DNA of 64,000 nt. Source: Kuschelorhynchus macadamiae. Lineage: Eukaryota > Arthropoda > Insecta > Coleoptera > Curculionidae. Positions within the stretch are counted from its first letter, which is position 1. Each line of letters starts with the position of its first letter. Of this stretch, positions 54,480 to 64,000 are shown piece by piece. A program made the position numbers and the translations under genes. The stretch lies in assembly GCA_030620095.1 (NCBI GenBank), contig JAUTXW010002483.1, positions 310,001 through 374,000 of the forward strand. The letters are read 5' to 3'. The notes beneath the pieces were generated by a model that had not been told where the DNA came from, ran no database searches, and saw only the letters and a list, made by a program, of their open reading frames with translations.

Positions 54480-54975
54480 ATAATATTTTAGCATTTTTAA
54501 TATAAACTAAATTAATGGTTTCCTATTTCAAAAATTACATTTTAGAAGATGTTTAGTAATTTTTTTTGGGGAAGCACTGCTTGCAACATTTATATTCCAT
54601 GCAGAAATTTAAGAGAAGTCCAAACCTTTTCGTTGGAGCATCATCGTACGCTTTTTGGACAATATAGCTCAATTAGTCGTATGATGATGTCCGCCAATGA
54701 GATTAAACTTGATATTTTTAGAACCCCCTTTAATTTTATCCATAATTCTATTAAATAAACTGCTTATTTTATTTATGGATTTTTGTTGCTGTAGTTTGTA
54801 AATTATGTAGCTGTTATTGTTTATGTTTTATACTTGCTTCAGTGTTAAAAATTTTATTCAAATGACCTAGGTTAAATTAGTTTTGTAAGTGACTTATTAT
54901 AATTTATGTAGCACTCATGTGCAATTGGATACATCCCGTTTATAAATAAAATAAATAAATAAATACATAAATAGA
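54480..54975 (+). mobile_element. LINE 3' end with (AAAT)n tail
   Basis: A short open frame (54549-54758), an untranslated stretch ending CAATTGGATACATCCCG, and an AAATAAATAAAT tail (54940-54975) fit a 5'-truncated LINE copy. The coding part is too short to classify. Confidence 0.6.
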
Positions 54976-54984
54976 TACGTTGAA

Positions 54985-55275
54985 GATAGGTTGATGTTCC
55001 AACAGGACGGTGCCCCGCTACATTATGCAATATTTGTTCGACACTATTTAAATCAGACGTTTCCAGGTCGAAGGATTGGAAGAACAGGTTCTATTGAATG
55101 GCCTCCAAGATCGCCAGATTTATCACCTCTGGATTTCTTTCTATAGTGTCACTTAAAAAGGAAAATCTATGCGATTCAACCTACTTCATTACAAGATTTG
55201 CAAAAAAGAATTGTAAATGAGTCTATTACTGCATTGCGAGTGAAGGTGGCCATTTTCAACATTTACTTGTGTGAC
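54985..55275 (+). pseudogene. Mariner-relative (DD41D) transposase C-terminal fragment
   Basis: RLMFQQDGAPLHYAIFVRHY, then RIGRTGSIEWPPRSPDLSPL and DFFL followed by a stop, then HLKRKIYAIQPTSLQDLQKR. These are the second and third catalytic regions. The upstream half is absent and the frame starts right after the LINE tail. Confidence 0.8.
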
Positions 55276-55453
55276 TCAAGTTTTTAAAATTTTAAAATTA
55301 AAGAATTCCGTATGCTTGCGTAAATGACGCAAGAGTTAAAAATGCATTAAATAATAATCAATATCCTCATTAATTATTTAATCTAATGTATTAAAGTCTA
55401 CTTTAAGCTTTAAATCAATAAATCTCTAAAACTACTGAAGGGAATATAAAATG

Positions 55454-55520
55454 AGGTCACCCTCGATCCCCCTTTTTATATAAGATTTTAGGGGTGGTGC
55501 CACCCCCGCCTAGGGGGCTG
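55454..55520. repeat. Element-end repeat shared with 60957-61021
   Basis: CCCCCTTTTTATATAAGATTT and AGGGGTGGTG here match CCCCCCTTTCTATTTAAGATT and AGGGGTGTAT at 60957-61021. Each lies on the high-coordinate side of a mariner-relative transposase remnant. Confidence 0.55.
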
Positions 55521-55529
55521 CAGGTATGA

Positions 55530-56300
55530 ACGTGATTTTATGATGATTTAGTGTCGTTTAGTTTCATTTTCGATGCCCCCCCCCCTGTATGTGTTACTGA
55601 ATATATATTTACTGAACTGAATAGGGCGACACTTCACTATTCCCTATAAAAGGAAAGATTCATAGAGGGATGTTGTGGGTAAAAGAAATTTACCGATTTT
55701 TTAATTTTATGTTGACATTGAATATTAACCATCAGCAATAACCCCGACAGGTGAGTTATTTAAATTATACTTTATGTTTTATTTGCGACATAAATTGCAA
55801 CCTGGGGTACTTTCACTTTTTAAAGTCACGAAACGCCACTGGACTTAGTATGGTTTCCTGCGTTAGTTTAAAGCGGCTAATTTTTTGCTCTTTGTAATAA
55901 TTTACATACCTTTAGTAGTCATGAGAAACCTCTATTTTTATCCATCTATTTCTAGAACACTTTTTTATTGTGGTTTTATTAGCAAATCGATTGTACTAGA
56001 CATGTAAATTAACTAGTCAAATAGGTAGATTTTCCCCAGCCCATATTCGTTTCAATTATTCCTTATTACGGCCAAGTTCAAGGCTCGGATTTATGAAAAA
56101 GTTAGTAGGTGTATGGAAACATTTCTTCGAACCCTCCACTTACTTCCACTATAGGTCAGAGTGCGCATTAAAATTTCAACAAAAAGAAAATTGAGGCGAG
56201 ATTGACGGTTCTCTTATTACTTCTCCTAGTAATATACATTTTTTTAAAGTTCAATTTATTTCTTGGTACTAATTTGTTGAAATCGCGCATTTTTATAAAT
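55530..56300. other. Spacer, nothing recognised
   Basis: AT-rich sequence with a short C run at 55580. No coding frame or element end was found. Confidence 0.4.
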
Positions 56301-56303
56301 GTA

Positions 56304-58597
56304 CACTGTGTCCCAGATTGCTTGTAATCACAGGGTTTCTCGAAAACCAGCAGAGATAACTTTGTGGTTTTCGCGACCCTGTGTCACTTTTTCGAGAAAC
56401 TTTGAATGCCGCAAACAGAATTGTGCCATATCGTTTCGTTCCCGAGATACAGGGTGAAATAGAGATTTTGCGCTTTTGGGGGTGGTATCATATTTAGGAC
56501 ACCTATCAGATAGAGAAAAGGTAAAAACTGCTATGGATAGATATTTTTACGTAGAATCCAGTGTTGTAGTCGCACAAATTTTTAGACAATCCGTTTTTGA
56601 GATATAGCCCAAACTTAGTATTTTTTAAATGGAACACCCTGTATTTTTTTATTCCAAAAAATTCGCCTTTTTTTTTTTAAATGATGTATCACACTATGCA
56701 CTTTTGACGTAAACTAAACCTTATAAACGCTATATTAAAAGAAAAACGTAAGTTGGCCATGGAAATATGGGTAGATATTAAAAGTGTCCAGAAGCAAAAT
56801 TAAACAACATAAAAAATTAATAACCATTTTTTTACTATGAAATAAATAAACTTAATAATCTTGATAAACTTAATCACAATACTAAACAAATTCTACATAA
56901 CTAGAAAAACTGTTCAAAATGGCCGCCCCCCTCAAGAACACATAATTGGCACACAGTGCGAATTCTTCTTAGAGCAATCATCGTTATTATAGGTCTATCT
57001 TCCAATGATCTAAATGCCTGAATGGTTGCATTTTGCAGCTGCTCCATCGTATTGACTGGATTCAGGTAAATTTTGTTTTTTAAGTAAGACCAAACGAAAA
57101 AATCTAATATTGAGAGGTCTGGCGAGCTAGCAGGCCACCTTACTGGTCCATTTGTACCAATCCAGCGATCGTGAAAATTTTCAAATAGAAATGGCCTTAT
57201 AATTTGCACATTGTGGGCAGGAGCACCGTCCTGCTGAAAGTAAATATTGTGCAGATTTGCTAGCGGCAAGTTATCCAATAAATCCGGTAGTATTTGATTT
57301 AAAATTGCTAGATATCTATCTGCTGTTAAATTATTATTGTAAATATGGAATGTAATCTTTGTTCCCAATATAAAGCAAGCGACGCTAAACCCAAGCCTTC
57401 CTTGCTGCTGACGTTCTCTTGTTAAAAATTGGTTTTCCGTATACCAGTGCTTATTATTATGCCAAAAATACCACTACAACTTATTATAGGCTTCGTCGGA
57501 CCATATAACCTTGCTACCGAAGTCAGGATCATTTTGGGTTTTTTGAAGATACCAGTTACAAAAATTTAGACGCCTTTCTGCATCTCCAGGATGCAATTGT
57601 TGTACTACATTTACTTTATAAGGCTTATATTTATGTTTTCTTAATATCCTTTGCATTTGTGATTTTGACACCCTCACTGTTTCCTGAATATGCTTACATG
57701 AATTCGCGTGATTGGCCTGAATACTTGCTAATACAACAATCTCATTGTTCTCGTGATTTCGTTTATTTTATGTTTTAGCCCTGTGCTTTGAAAATGATCC
57801 ATCATTAATTAAATTTAATTTAATTCGGCGAAAAATTGCCTTGTGTGGCTGAGGCCTTTCTACGATATAAAAAAAGCCTTTGGAAATAGTCCATAACTCA
57901 AAGTCGAATTGAAAAAAAATTTTGAAAGGAGGTTGGTGCTTACCTGTTAAAATATAAATCAGATGCTTGATCACTGTTTTCATGACATTCAATAAAACAA
58001 ACCATCATATCATACTTATGACTATTTTCAAAATTATTCATTTCTTCTTAATATCTATTAATTTACCTGTTAGAATTATTGGTAACTCGTATGATAAGAG
58101 GATAAACACGGCAATATTTGATATATTTAAGAAACAAATAGTTTTGATTTTTGTTTCCATGCCATATTTCCATGGCCAACTTACGTTTTTCTTTTAATAT
58201 TGCGTTTATAAGGCTTAGTTTACGTCAAAAGTGCATAGTGTGATACATCATATTAAAGAAAAAAAAAAGGCACATTTTTTGGAACCAAAAATACAGGGTG
58301 TCCCATTTAAAAAATACTAAGTTTGGGCTATATCTCAGCACTGGACTCTACGTAAAAATATCTATCCATAGCAGTTTTTATCTTTTCTTTTTCTGACAGG
58401 GTGTCCGAAATATGATACTACCCCCAAAAGCGCAAAATTTCTATTTCACTCTGTATCTCGGGAACGAAACAATCTGGCACAATTCTGTTTGCGGCATTCA
58501 AAGTTTCTCGAAAAATTGAATCGCGAAAACCGCAAAGTTCTATCTCTGCTGGTTACTGAGAAACCCTGTGATTACAAGCAATCTGGGACACAGTGTA
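56304..58597 (-). mobile_element. Long-inverted-repeat DD41D transposon
   Basis: Arms of about 440-470 bases (56304-56772 and 58155-58597) are inverted copies, starting GTACACTGTGTCCCAGATTG at both ends, with small gaps. The interior holds a transposase gene of about 360 codons with two stops. The arms contain ACACCCTGTA and ATACAGGGTG motifs, as in the element at 4668-6576, but the sequence differs. Confidence 0.88.
56901..57992 (-). pseudogene. DD41D mariner-superfamily transposase with two stops
   Basis: One frame of 363 codons has two in-frame stops (57768-57770 and 57474-57476). Motifs: VSKSQMQRILRKHKYKPYKV (helix-turn-helix), LHPGDAERRLNFCNWYL, KVIWSDEA (first Asp), IYFQQDGAPAHNVQ (second Asp), WPASSPDLSILDFFVWSYLK (third Asp). 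I count 41 residues between the second and third acids, which is DD41D as in the rosa group. The C terminus is normal for the family. The N-terminal DUF4817 part is poorly preserved. Two point mutations separate it from a full frame, so it is a recently dead gene. Confidence 0.85.
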
Positions 58598-58968
58598 CTG
58601 TAGATTGGACGAAATAATACATTAGTAATATAATTCTAAACCTTTAAAAGGATATCCCAATGAATTTAAATTCTCGATTCTGCTGCAGCGCGCGTTGTTT
58701 TCCTTAAGGAGACAAATCAATTCCAACACCCTCTTTTATTCACTCTTACTTTTTTTGACAACAATTAACAATTCAGTGTTGCCAAGTTTCTTAAGCGGCA
58801 TTAGCTGTTTTGCAAATATTTTTAACCGAATCAAATTAAATTCTGTTTTTCTGAAGTACGAGGAGCTAAATTTGTTAGTGGATGACTAGATGATAACACC
58901 CCACTTCATAACAGAGGTGGCATGGCGAAATAGAGAAGTAGTAATGGCGAAAGAAGAATTCAATAGTA

Positions 58969-59405
58969 ATGGCCAAAAAAACGAGTAGAATTGAACACAA
59001 TTCAATTTTTACGAAAACGACTCAAGGTGGATCTAAACAACGTGCTTCTTCCAAGTGGCTAGTGATTAATAGAAGCAATCCGGAGCTTTGTTCAGTTGGG
59101 CTATTTTTCATGTTTAAAGCAAAAAGAAAGATTCATTCAACTGCTAATAACTATAAGAACACCTGTACTGGAACAATGAAATTGAAAAATGGATCACAAA
59201 CTCAGCTGAAAAAGTTAGATTGAATGTTAAGAATAAGAAAACTACGGAGCATTCGTTAAGGGCCACAGCTGTTTCAAAATTGCGGAGTTTCCTAGCAAAA
59301 ACTTATAAAAATTACAGGACACGCCACCTCCAAACTATCTTGCCATACCTTCAAATGGACCATGAACATCATCAAGCAATTATAGGTAAGATGATCAGAA
59401 ATTAG
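58969..59405 (+). pseudogene. Crypton-like tyrosine recombinase fragment
   Basis: SRIEHNSIFTKTTQGG and SKWLVINRSNPELCSVGLFF match the middle of the recombinase at 860-1916. Then, in another frame, TTEHSLRATAVSKLRSFLAK keeps the His-x-x-Arg box intact and ILPYLQMDHEHHQAIIGKM carries the Tyr position. The His-Ser segment before the Tyr is degraded. No palindromic ends are evident. Confidence 0.75.
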
Positions 59406-59487
59406 CCAGAGCTTGCAGCATAAAGCTTCTTCCACGTCAAGTAGATAACACTACTGTTACTGACAGGTCAAGTAATGCAAACCGAAC

Positions 59488-60938
59488 GAAAAATGCTTTC
59501 CAATGGTACCATAGAAAGCTGTTTTTCGTGAAATTATTCTGTGATTATTAAAGGAAACAATAAATTAAAACACAATTGTGAAATTTTTTATAATTATTTA
59601 ATTAAATGTTCATACATTTGTACATTTGCAAATGTTTCTCTAGATATAGCACGGCATTCCTGAACTATCCTGACCTTGAATTGCTCTATTGACTCAGGTT
59701 GCGTTTTAAACACCACAGATTTAAGGTGAACCCACAAAAAGAAGTCAAGAGATGTTAGGTCCGGGGATCCAGGTGGCCATTCAACAGGAACTCTTCTTCC
59801 AATCCACTGGTTGGGATAATTATCATCCAACCATTGCCTGACGGGAACTACATAATGAGGAGGTGCCCTATCCTGGTGAAAATGTAGTAAGCGTTCTTTT
59901 AATGCTAAATTTCCTTGTATGTTCCTCTGATTTTCTAATTCCCGTACTATTAGTGGTTCAATAGACCTCTGTAGCATTTCAGCATACATGTCGCCATTTA
60001 AATTTCCTTCTAGCAATATTGGGCCGATAATGTACCAGCCCAAACATTAATTTTCTGGGGGTACTGGGTATGCCCTTCTCTAAATACGTGTGGGTTCTCG
60101 TCATTCCAGTAACGACAGTTTTGCTTATTAACATGTCATTCAAATAAAAGGTACATTCGTCACTGAAACAAATATTTTTAACTAGTCGAGGTTCTGCCGT
60201 AATTCTATCTGTCATTATTTCACAAAATTGGATTCTTCTATCCGGATCGTCGTCACCAAGTTTTCGCAGTATGCGCAGTTTATAGGGATAAAACTTATGA
60301 AATTTAAGTACCTTTCTTATTGTTTCACGAGATAAGCCAATTGCTACAGCTGCTTGACGAGTTGATAAAGTTGAATTAATTGCAAACTGCCCCAGAACTT
60401 CAATTTGCGCTGCTTCGTCAACTAGTCTTGATTGATTTCACTTTTTATTTGCGACAGAGCCAGTTTCTTCAAATTTGGCTACTAGTTGGCGAACATACTC
60501 CATGACTTACATTTCGACTTGGATGCCTTTCATGAAATCTTTGGGCTGTCCTTAAGAAACATTGATCCTGAGAACCATAAATAAAAATCATTTCTACACG
60601 TTCAGCTGTGTTGTACACCATTATTTAAGATAAGTGCTGCTTTTCGTTTAAACTGAACCAAATCTCAACTGTTGAAATATCAATACTATTAGTACAAGTT
60701 ACTTTTAAAGTAAATATTGTGATAATAAAATGCGAATATTCATAAACAAATAAAATACCAGGCTTAAAATGTTTAGAATTCTTAGACATGCTAAGATATC
60801 GGTACCAATCATTTTGAACATTTACTTAATAAAAGTAAAAATGTTCAAAACTGTGTTTTTATTTATTGTTTCTTTTAATAAATACAGAAGAATTTCACAA
60901 AAACCAGCTTTCTAAGGTACCATTGGAAAGCATTTTTC
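59488..60938 (-). mobile_element. Mariner relative with 88-bp inverted ends
   Basis: GAAAAATGCTTTCCAATGGTACC occurs at the left (59488 on) and inverted at the right (ending 60938), and similarity continues for about 88 bases through AAACAATAAAT. The 1.45-kb length fits one transposase gene. TA flanks are not evident at these exact ends. Confidence 0.8.
59594..60620 (-). pseudogene. DD41D transposase, frameshifted
   Basis: An open N-terminal region near 60300-60620 keeps the helix-turn-helix (RQAAVAIGLSRETIR-like). 59979-60215 reads ICFSDECTFYLNDMLISKTV (first catalytic acid). After a frameshift, 59594-60043 reads LHFHQDRAPPHYVVPVRQWL and WPPGSPDLTSLDFFLWVHLK, again with 41 residues between acids (HQD to LDFF). 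At least two frameshifts and a stop near 60437. Confidence 0.8.
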
Positions 60939-60956
60939 AAGAGCTTTAAGATAATG

Positions 60957-61021
60957 TATCACTCGACCCCCCTTTCTATTTAAGATTTTAGGGGTGTATC
61001 TCACCCTGCCCAAGGGGTTAC
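60957..61021. repeat. Element-end repeat shared with 55454-55520
   Basis: See 55454-55520: same orientation and the same position relative to a transposase remnant. Confidence 0.55.
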
Positions 61022-61139
61022 AGACAAGTGTCGAATAATACGCTTTTATTTGTTCCCTCTTCATTTTATGAAAAGTGTTTTGAGCGTTTTTTGATTAAGT
61101 TTTTCCTTCCTATTCCATTTCAAGTTTTTAAATTGTCAC

Positions 61140-61143
<4 letters not shown>

Positions 61144-61185
<42 letters not shown>
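61144..61185. repeat. (TA)n microsatellite at the retrotransposon target
   Basis: The LTR starts directly at the end of this TA run. 17.6/297-type elements are known to insert into ATAT/TATA targets. Confidence 0.85.
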
Positions 61186-61189
<4 letters not shown>

Positions 61190-61619
61190 ATATCTATTCT
61201 CACCAGCTAGTTCATCATACAAGTTATGCCAACCTTGGTTCCCAGACTATCAGATATCACCCGCCAACGCAGTATTCAGAAGCCGAGCTTATCTCAATAA
61301 CAAAAGTATCATATATCAGCAGGTGCCACTTGTTTACGAAAACAAGTCTATACCAAGAAAGCTTCATCAGCAGAACCCACGTCCTGACCCAAGTGTTCAA
61401 GAAAGAAGTAAACAGTTCCCACTGAGTCAGCATAACGAAACATATAAATAGTTATTTTCTTTGTATAAAGTACAGTTCAGTAAAGTTCAGTCTAGCTTCT
61501 CATTTGTTAAACGTCACGCTGTAATTTTGCAAGTTCAAATGTATATATTTTAATTTGTATTTTTCAAGTAATAAAATAATTTTTTTTAAAAAGTAATTTC
61601 GCAAGAAAGTGATTTAACA
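61186..61619 (+). repeat. 5' long terminal repeat
   Basis: The 434-bp LTR starts TGTTA and ends TAACA, its perfect inverted complement. It is preceded by (TA)n and followed three bases later by the primer-binding site. A TATAAA box lies at 61464-61469 with TTCAGT-type initiator candidates at about 61476-61490, and AATAAA lies near 61570. The 3' LTR is outside the window. Confidence 0.8.
61464..61490 (+). promoter_or_regulatory. Candidate LTR promoter (TATA and initiator)
   Basis: TATAAA at 61464-61469, with TTCAGT and a second TTCAGT downstream as initiator candidates. It would start the genomic RNA of the retrotransposon. Confidence 0.5.
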
Positions 61620-61622
61620 AAC

Positions 61623-61640
61623 TGGCGCAGTCGGTAGGAT
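61623..61640 (+). promoter_or_regulatory. tRNA primer-binding site
   Basis: TGGCGCAGTCGGTAGGAT directly after the LTR is the primer-binding site pattern of 17.6/297-type gypsy elements, which I recall as complementary to the 3' end of a serine tRNA. Confidence 0.8.
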
Positions 61641-62300
61641 CTGAAAACGTCTAACAGAACACGAAGCCCTTGTGCACTCTCACTGTCGACGGAGGATCCC
61701 AATCCATTGTTCAGAAGAACCTGTGAAAACCAAGAAAAATACAAGAAGTACTGAAACTCAAGAAAAGCAGAGAAAATCACGACCCGACGTCACCAACTCG
61801 CAGTCAATCTACGGATTAGGAACACCTAGTGAAACCCCTGGTAGAATTTGCTGCAGAGAACACGACGAAGTCTGATGTTTCTACTAGTAACGTAAGACTG
61901 AATCATCTCGTTATTAATTTTCTTTATATTTTTCAATTTTCCAAAATATTGAATTTTTTTTATTCAAATTTAAGGAAATTGTTCGATTTTTCAATTTTGA
62001 TATTTAGTTAACGAAAAACTGAATTCAAAAACAAGTTTCAAAAATACAAAAGAATATTTAATTTCAAATTTTGATTATACAGTTAATCAAATTTCAGACA
62101 AACAAAACAAAACCACTTGAATTTTGTAGATTTTAGTATTGCTTTAATTTACGTTGATTTGTGTACTACTTTACGTACTGCCAATCAACCTAAATTCTTA
62201 ATTTTAAGTTCGTATCCTTTATATAATATTGTGTGCCTATATTTGATAATATTGTGTGCCTATATTATTTTATTTTGATATATTGATATATTGAGCAACC

Positions 62301-63617
62301 ATGACTGATAACGGAATACAAAATGTCCCTGAGACACCCGAAATTGAACCATATAAACTATCTGAAATATTTTCAATAATTCCTGAATACGATGGTGATC
62401 AAATTTTTCTCCAAACATTTCTCAATGCTTGTGATTGTGCTTACAATATGTCTACACGCGATCAAAAAGATTTATTAGTAATCCACATAAAAAATAAATT
62501 ACGTGCAAGAGCAGCGCAGCTAATAAGCTCTCGCAACCCTATTTCTTATTTAGAAATAAAACAACTTTTAAATTCTCACTTTGGAGATACGCGAGACTTG
62601 TCTTCTTTAATACAAGACTTACAACGTATTAAACAATTACCAAATGAAAGTCCTTTAACCTTTCTCAACCGACTTCAAGTGCTAAATGCAAAAATGCACG
62701 CTAACATACAAAAGTCTAATCTCACCCCACAACAAAAACAAGCTCAAATAACTCTAATCGAATCCATGTCTCTGAGTACCCTCTTAACTGGTCTTGAACC
62801 CCGTATTGGACACATAATTCGTGCCAGTAACCCAAGAGATCTTCTTGAAGCTCAAATACGTATTCGACGTGAACTTCAATTGTCTTATTTTGAATCTCAA
62901 AAAGTTTCAAAACCGAACCCACCAAAGCCATTCAACCAATCTTTGAAAAAAACAAACTTTCAAACACAAAAATGTTTTAAATGCGGACGTATTGGTCATT
63001 CAGCAAATCAATGCCATGCCAATAACGGACAACCACGTCCCAATTTTTCCCAAAGCTCAAATTTTCAGCGACCCCAGTTTGCCCCGCAAACAAATTCTCT
63101 TCAGTCACAAAGACCAAACATGCAACAACAAAGAAGCCCAAATACGCAAACCCCAAATATGATAAATAATCAATCAAATCAAAATAATTTCCAACGTCAA
63201 CCGAATTCTAATTATTCTCGACCCTCAGTAATTCACAAAAATCCCAATTTTAAAGCTCACTTAGTTAGCACAGATAATAATCAAGAAAAATATTTTAATG
63301 ACTATTATCAAGACTATCAACAAGATTATCAACAAGATTACCAAGATCCCTCATACTTTTCTTATGAAGACACCTCTACTTTATTCGAAAATGAATACGA
63401 CAATTTTTATGAGAATCCAGATCCCAATTTAAACTTTAACGAATCAATCGAAAACGATCAAAATTTTCCAATCGAGGAAAATCAAAATTTTCTTTTATCC
63501 CCAGATCAAAACCATCCACCCAATCAAGAAATAGATCAAATACAAGCCCAAATAGAAACTCTCACGCTAGACGATATGAATCCCTCACTCAATTTCCCCG
63601 AACAACGATTTCTTTAA
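62301..63617 (+). CDS. Gag of a gypsy-type retrotransposon, intact
   Basis: The 438-residue protein starts MTDNGIQNVPETPEIEPYKL. A helical capsid-like region spans about residues 20-210 (LLVIHIKNKLRARAAQLI, LTFLNRLQVLNAKM). One zinc knuckle, CFKCGRIGHSANQC (C-x2-C-x4-H-x4-C), lies near residue 225-240. The rest is Gln/Asn/Pro-rich and then acidic, with a QDYQQDYQQDY repeat. It packages the element RNA into particles in the cytoplasm. There is no stop or frameshift. It ends just before, and overlaps in another frame, the pol reading frame. Confidence 0.9.
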   Translation: MTDNGIQNVPETPEIEPYKLSEIFSIIPEYDGDQIFLQTFLNACDCAYNMSTRDQKDLLVIHIKNKLRARAAQLISSRNPISYLEIKQLLNSHFGDTRDLSSLIQDLQRIKQLPNESPLTFLNRLQVLNAKMHANIQKSNLTPQQKQAQITLIESMSLSTLLTGLEPRIGHIIRASNPRDLLEAQIRIRRELQLSYFESQKVSKPNPPKPFNQSLKKTNFQTQKCFKCGRIGHSANQCHANNGQPRPNFSQSSNFQRPQFAPQTNSLQSQRPNMQQQRSPNTQTPNMINNQSNQNNFQRQPNSNYSRPSVIHKNPNFKAHLVSTDNNQEKYFNDYYQDYQQDYQQDYQDPSYFSYEDTSTLFENEYDNFYENPDPNLNFNESIENDQNFPIEENQNFLLSPDQNHPPNQEIDQIQAQIETLTLDDMNPSLNFPEQRFL

Positions 63618-64000
63618 ATCCTTTTCTTGCAATAAATCCTAAAAATCTTTACTATATCAAAGACGCAACAAATACTTTCAAACTACTCATAGATTCTGGT
63701 GCAGGTATTTCAATTTTCAAAGAAAATACAGTAAGGAACTTTCCAAATCGTTTCCCCGAAAATGCAACAATTCAAGGCATTACCGAACAAAAACTTTTAA
63801 TAACTGAATCAACTTTGATAAATTTTAACAACGGTGACCCTCACAAAGTCTATATTTATAATTTAGACATTGATTTTGACGGAATTCTAGGTCTTGACTT
63901 CCTAGAACACTACGAATGTACAATCGATTTAAAAAATAAACAACTTATTACCAATTTTAAAACACTACCATTGTATAAAGTTGAAGACAATTATTCTTCA
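63539..64000 (+). CDS. Pol of a gypsy-type retrotransposon, start only (protease)
   Basis: The frame is -1 relative to gag and open from at least 63539, so the two genes overlap by 80 bases or more, as expected for ribosomal frameshifting. It reads ISLNPFLAINPKNLYYIKDA, then FKLLIDSGAGISIF (aspartic protease active site, D-S-G), and DGILGLDFLEHYE (the second hydrophobic protease motif). The reverse transcriptase lies beyond the window. The exact start was not determined. Confidence 0.85.

Noticed and set aside
61028..61210. Short frame running into an IYIYIY run
   Set aside because: It reads through the (TA)n tract before the LTR; no family features.
1..64000. CRISPR arrays, bacterial operons, rRNA
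   Set aside because: No regularly spaced short repeats, ribosome-binding-site-led gene strings or rRNA segments; the genome is plainly eukaryotic.

Overview
The window looks like an AT-rich insect genome, possibly a beetle. The reasons are GT-AG introns several kb long, and a transposon load typical of arthropods: Tc1/mariner elements, a Penelope-like element with GIY-YIG, insect-type Cryptons, Jockey-like LINEs and a 17.6/297-like gypsy element. There is no bacterial operon structure, rRNA or CRISPR. Two host genes can be supported. Everything else recognisable is mobile DNA, much of it nested.

Layout. 1-2.9 kb: a dispersed repeat, a broken tyrosine-recombinase (Crypton-like) gene with palindromes on both sides, and the terminal coding exon of a plus-strand host gene that ends in a MYND zinc finger. 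3.7-6.6 kb: a MITE and a long-inverted-repeat Tc1/mariner relative, both set in (TA)n tracts. 6.7-11.9 kb: two inverted copies of a Tc1/mariner relative bracket an uninterrupted 706-codon RAG1/Transib-like reading frame. 14.4-15.7 kb: another mariner relative. 16.7-18.1 kb: a second Crypton remnant ending in a large hairpin. 19.6-22.2 kb: the dispersed repeat again, split by an apparently intact DD34E Tc1 element with perfect 28-bp inverted ends. 22.2-24.3 kb: LINE debris and an unrecognised decayed coding region.

24.9-49.4 kb (minus strand): one nine-exon host gene. I joined the exons by hand; every intron is GT-AG, every phase agrees, and the result is an open frame of 603 residues. The second half is collinear with EFR3 (the plasma-membrane scaffold of PI4-kinase IIIalpha), but the usual Cys-rich N terminus is missing, so I read it as a divergent EFR3 paralogue. 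Its introns hold a Penelope-like element (hammerhead ribozyme motifs at both ends, 12-bp target duplication, one stop), a 5'-truncated LINE with one stop, several LINE fragments, mariner fragments, a third Crypton remnant with an inserted GC-rich hairpin repeat, and three copies of the dispersed repeat.

49.4-61 kb: no host exon seen. It contains gypsy pol, mariner, hAT and LINE fragments, a 2.3-kb element with inverted repeats of about 450 bp and a near-complete DD41D transposase, a fourth recombinase fragment, and another mariner relative. 61.2-64 kb: the 5' half of an apparently young gypsy-type LTR retrotransposon (LTR, primer-binding site, intact gag, start of pol), cut by the window edge.

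Family names rest on motifs and remembered family features, not on database searches. Boundaries of decayed elements are approximate.
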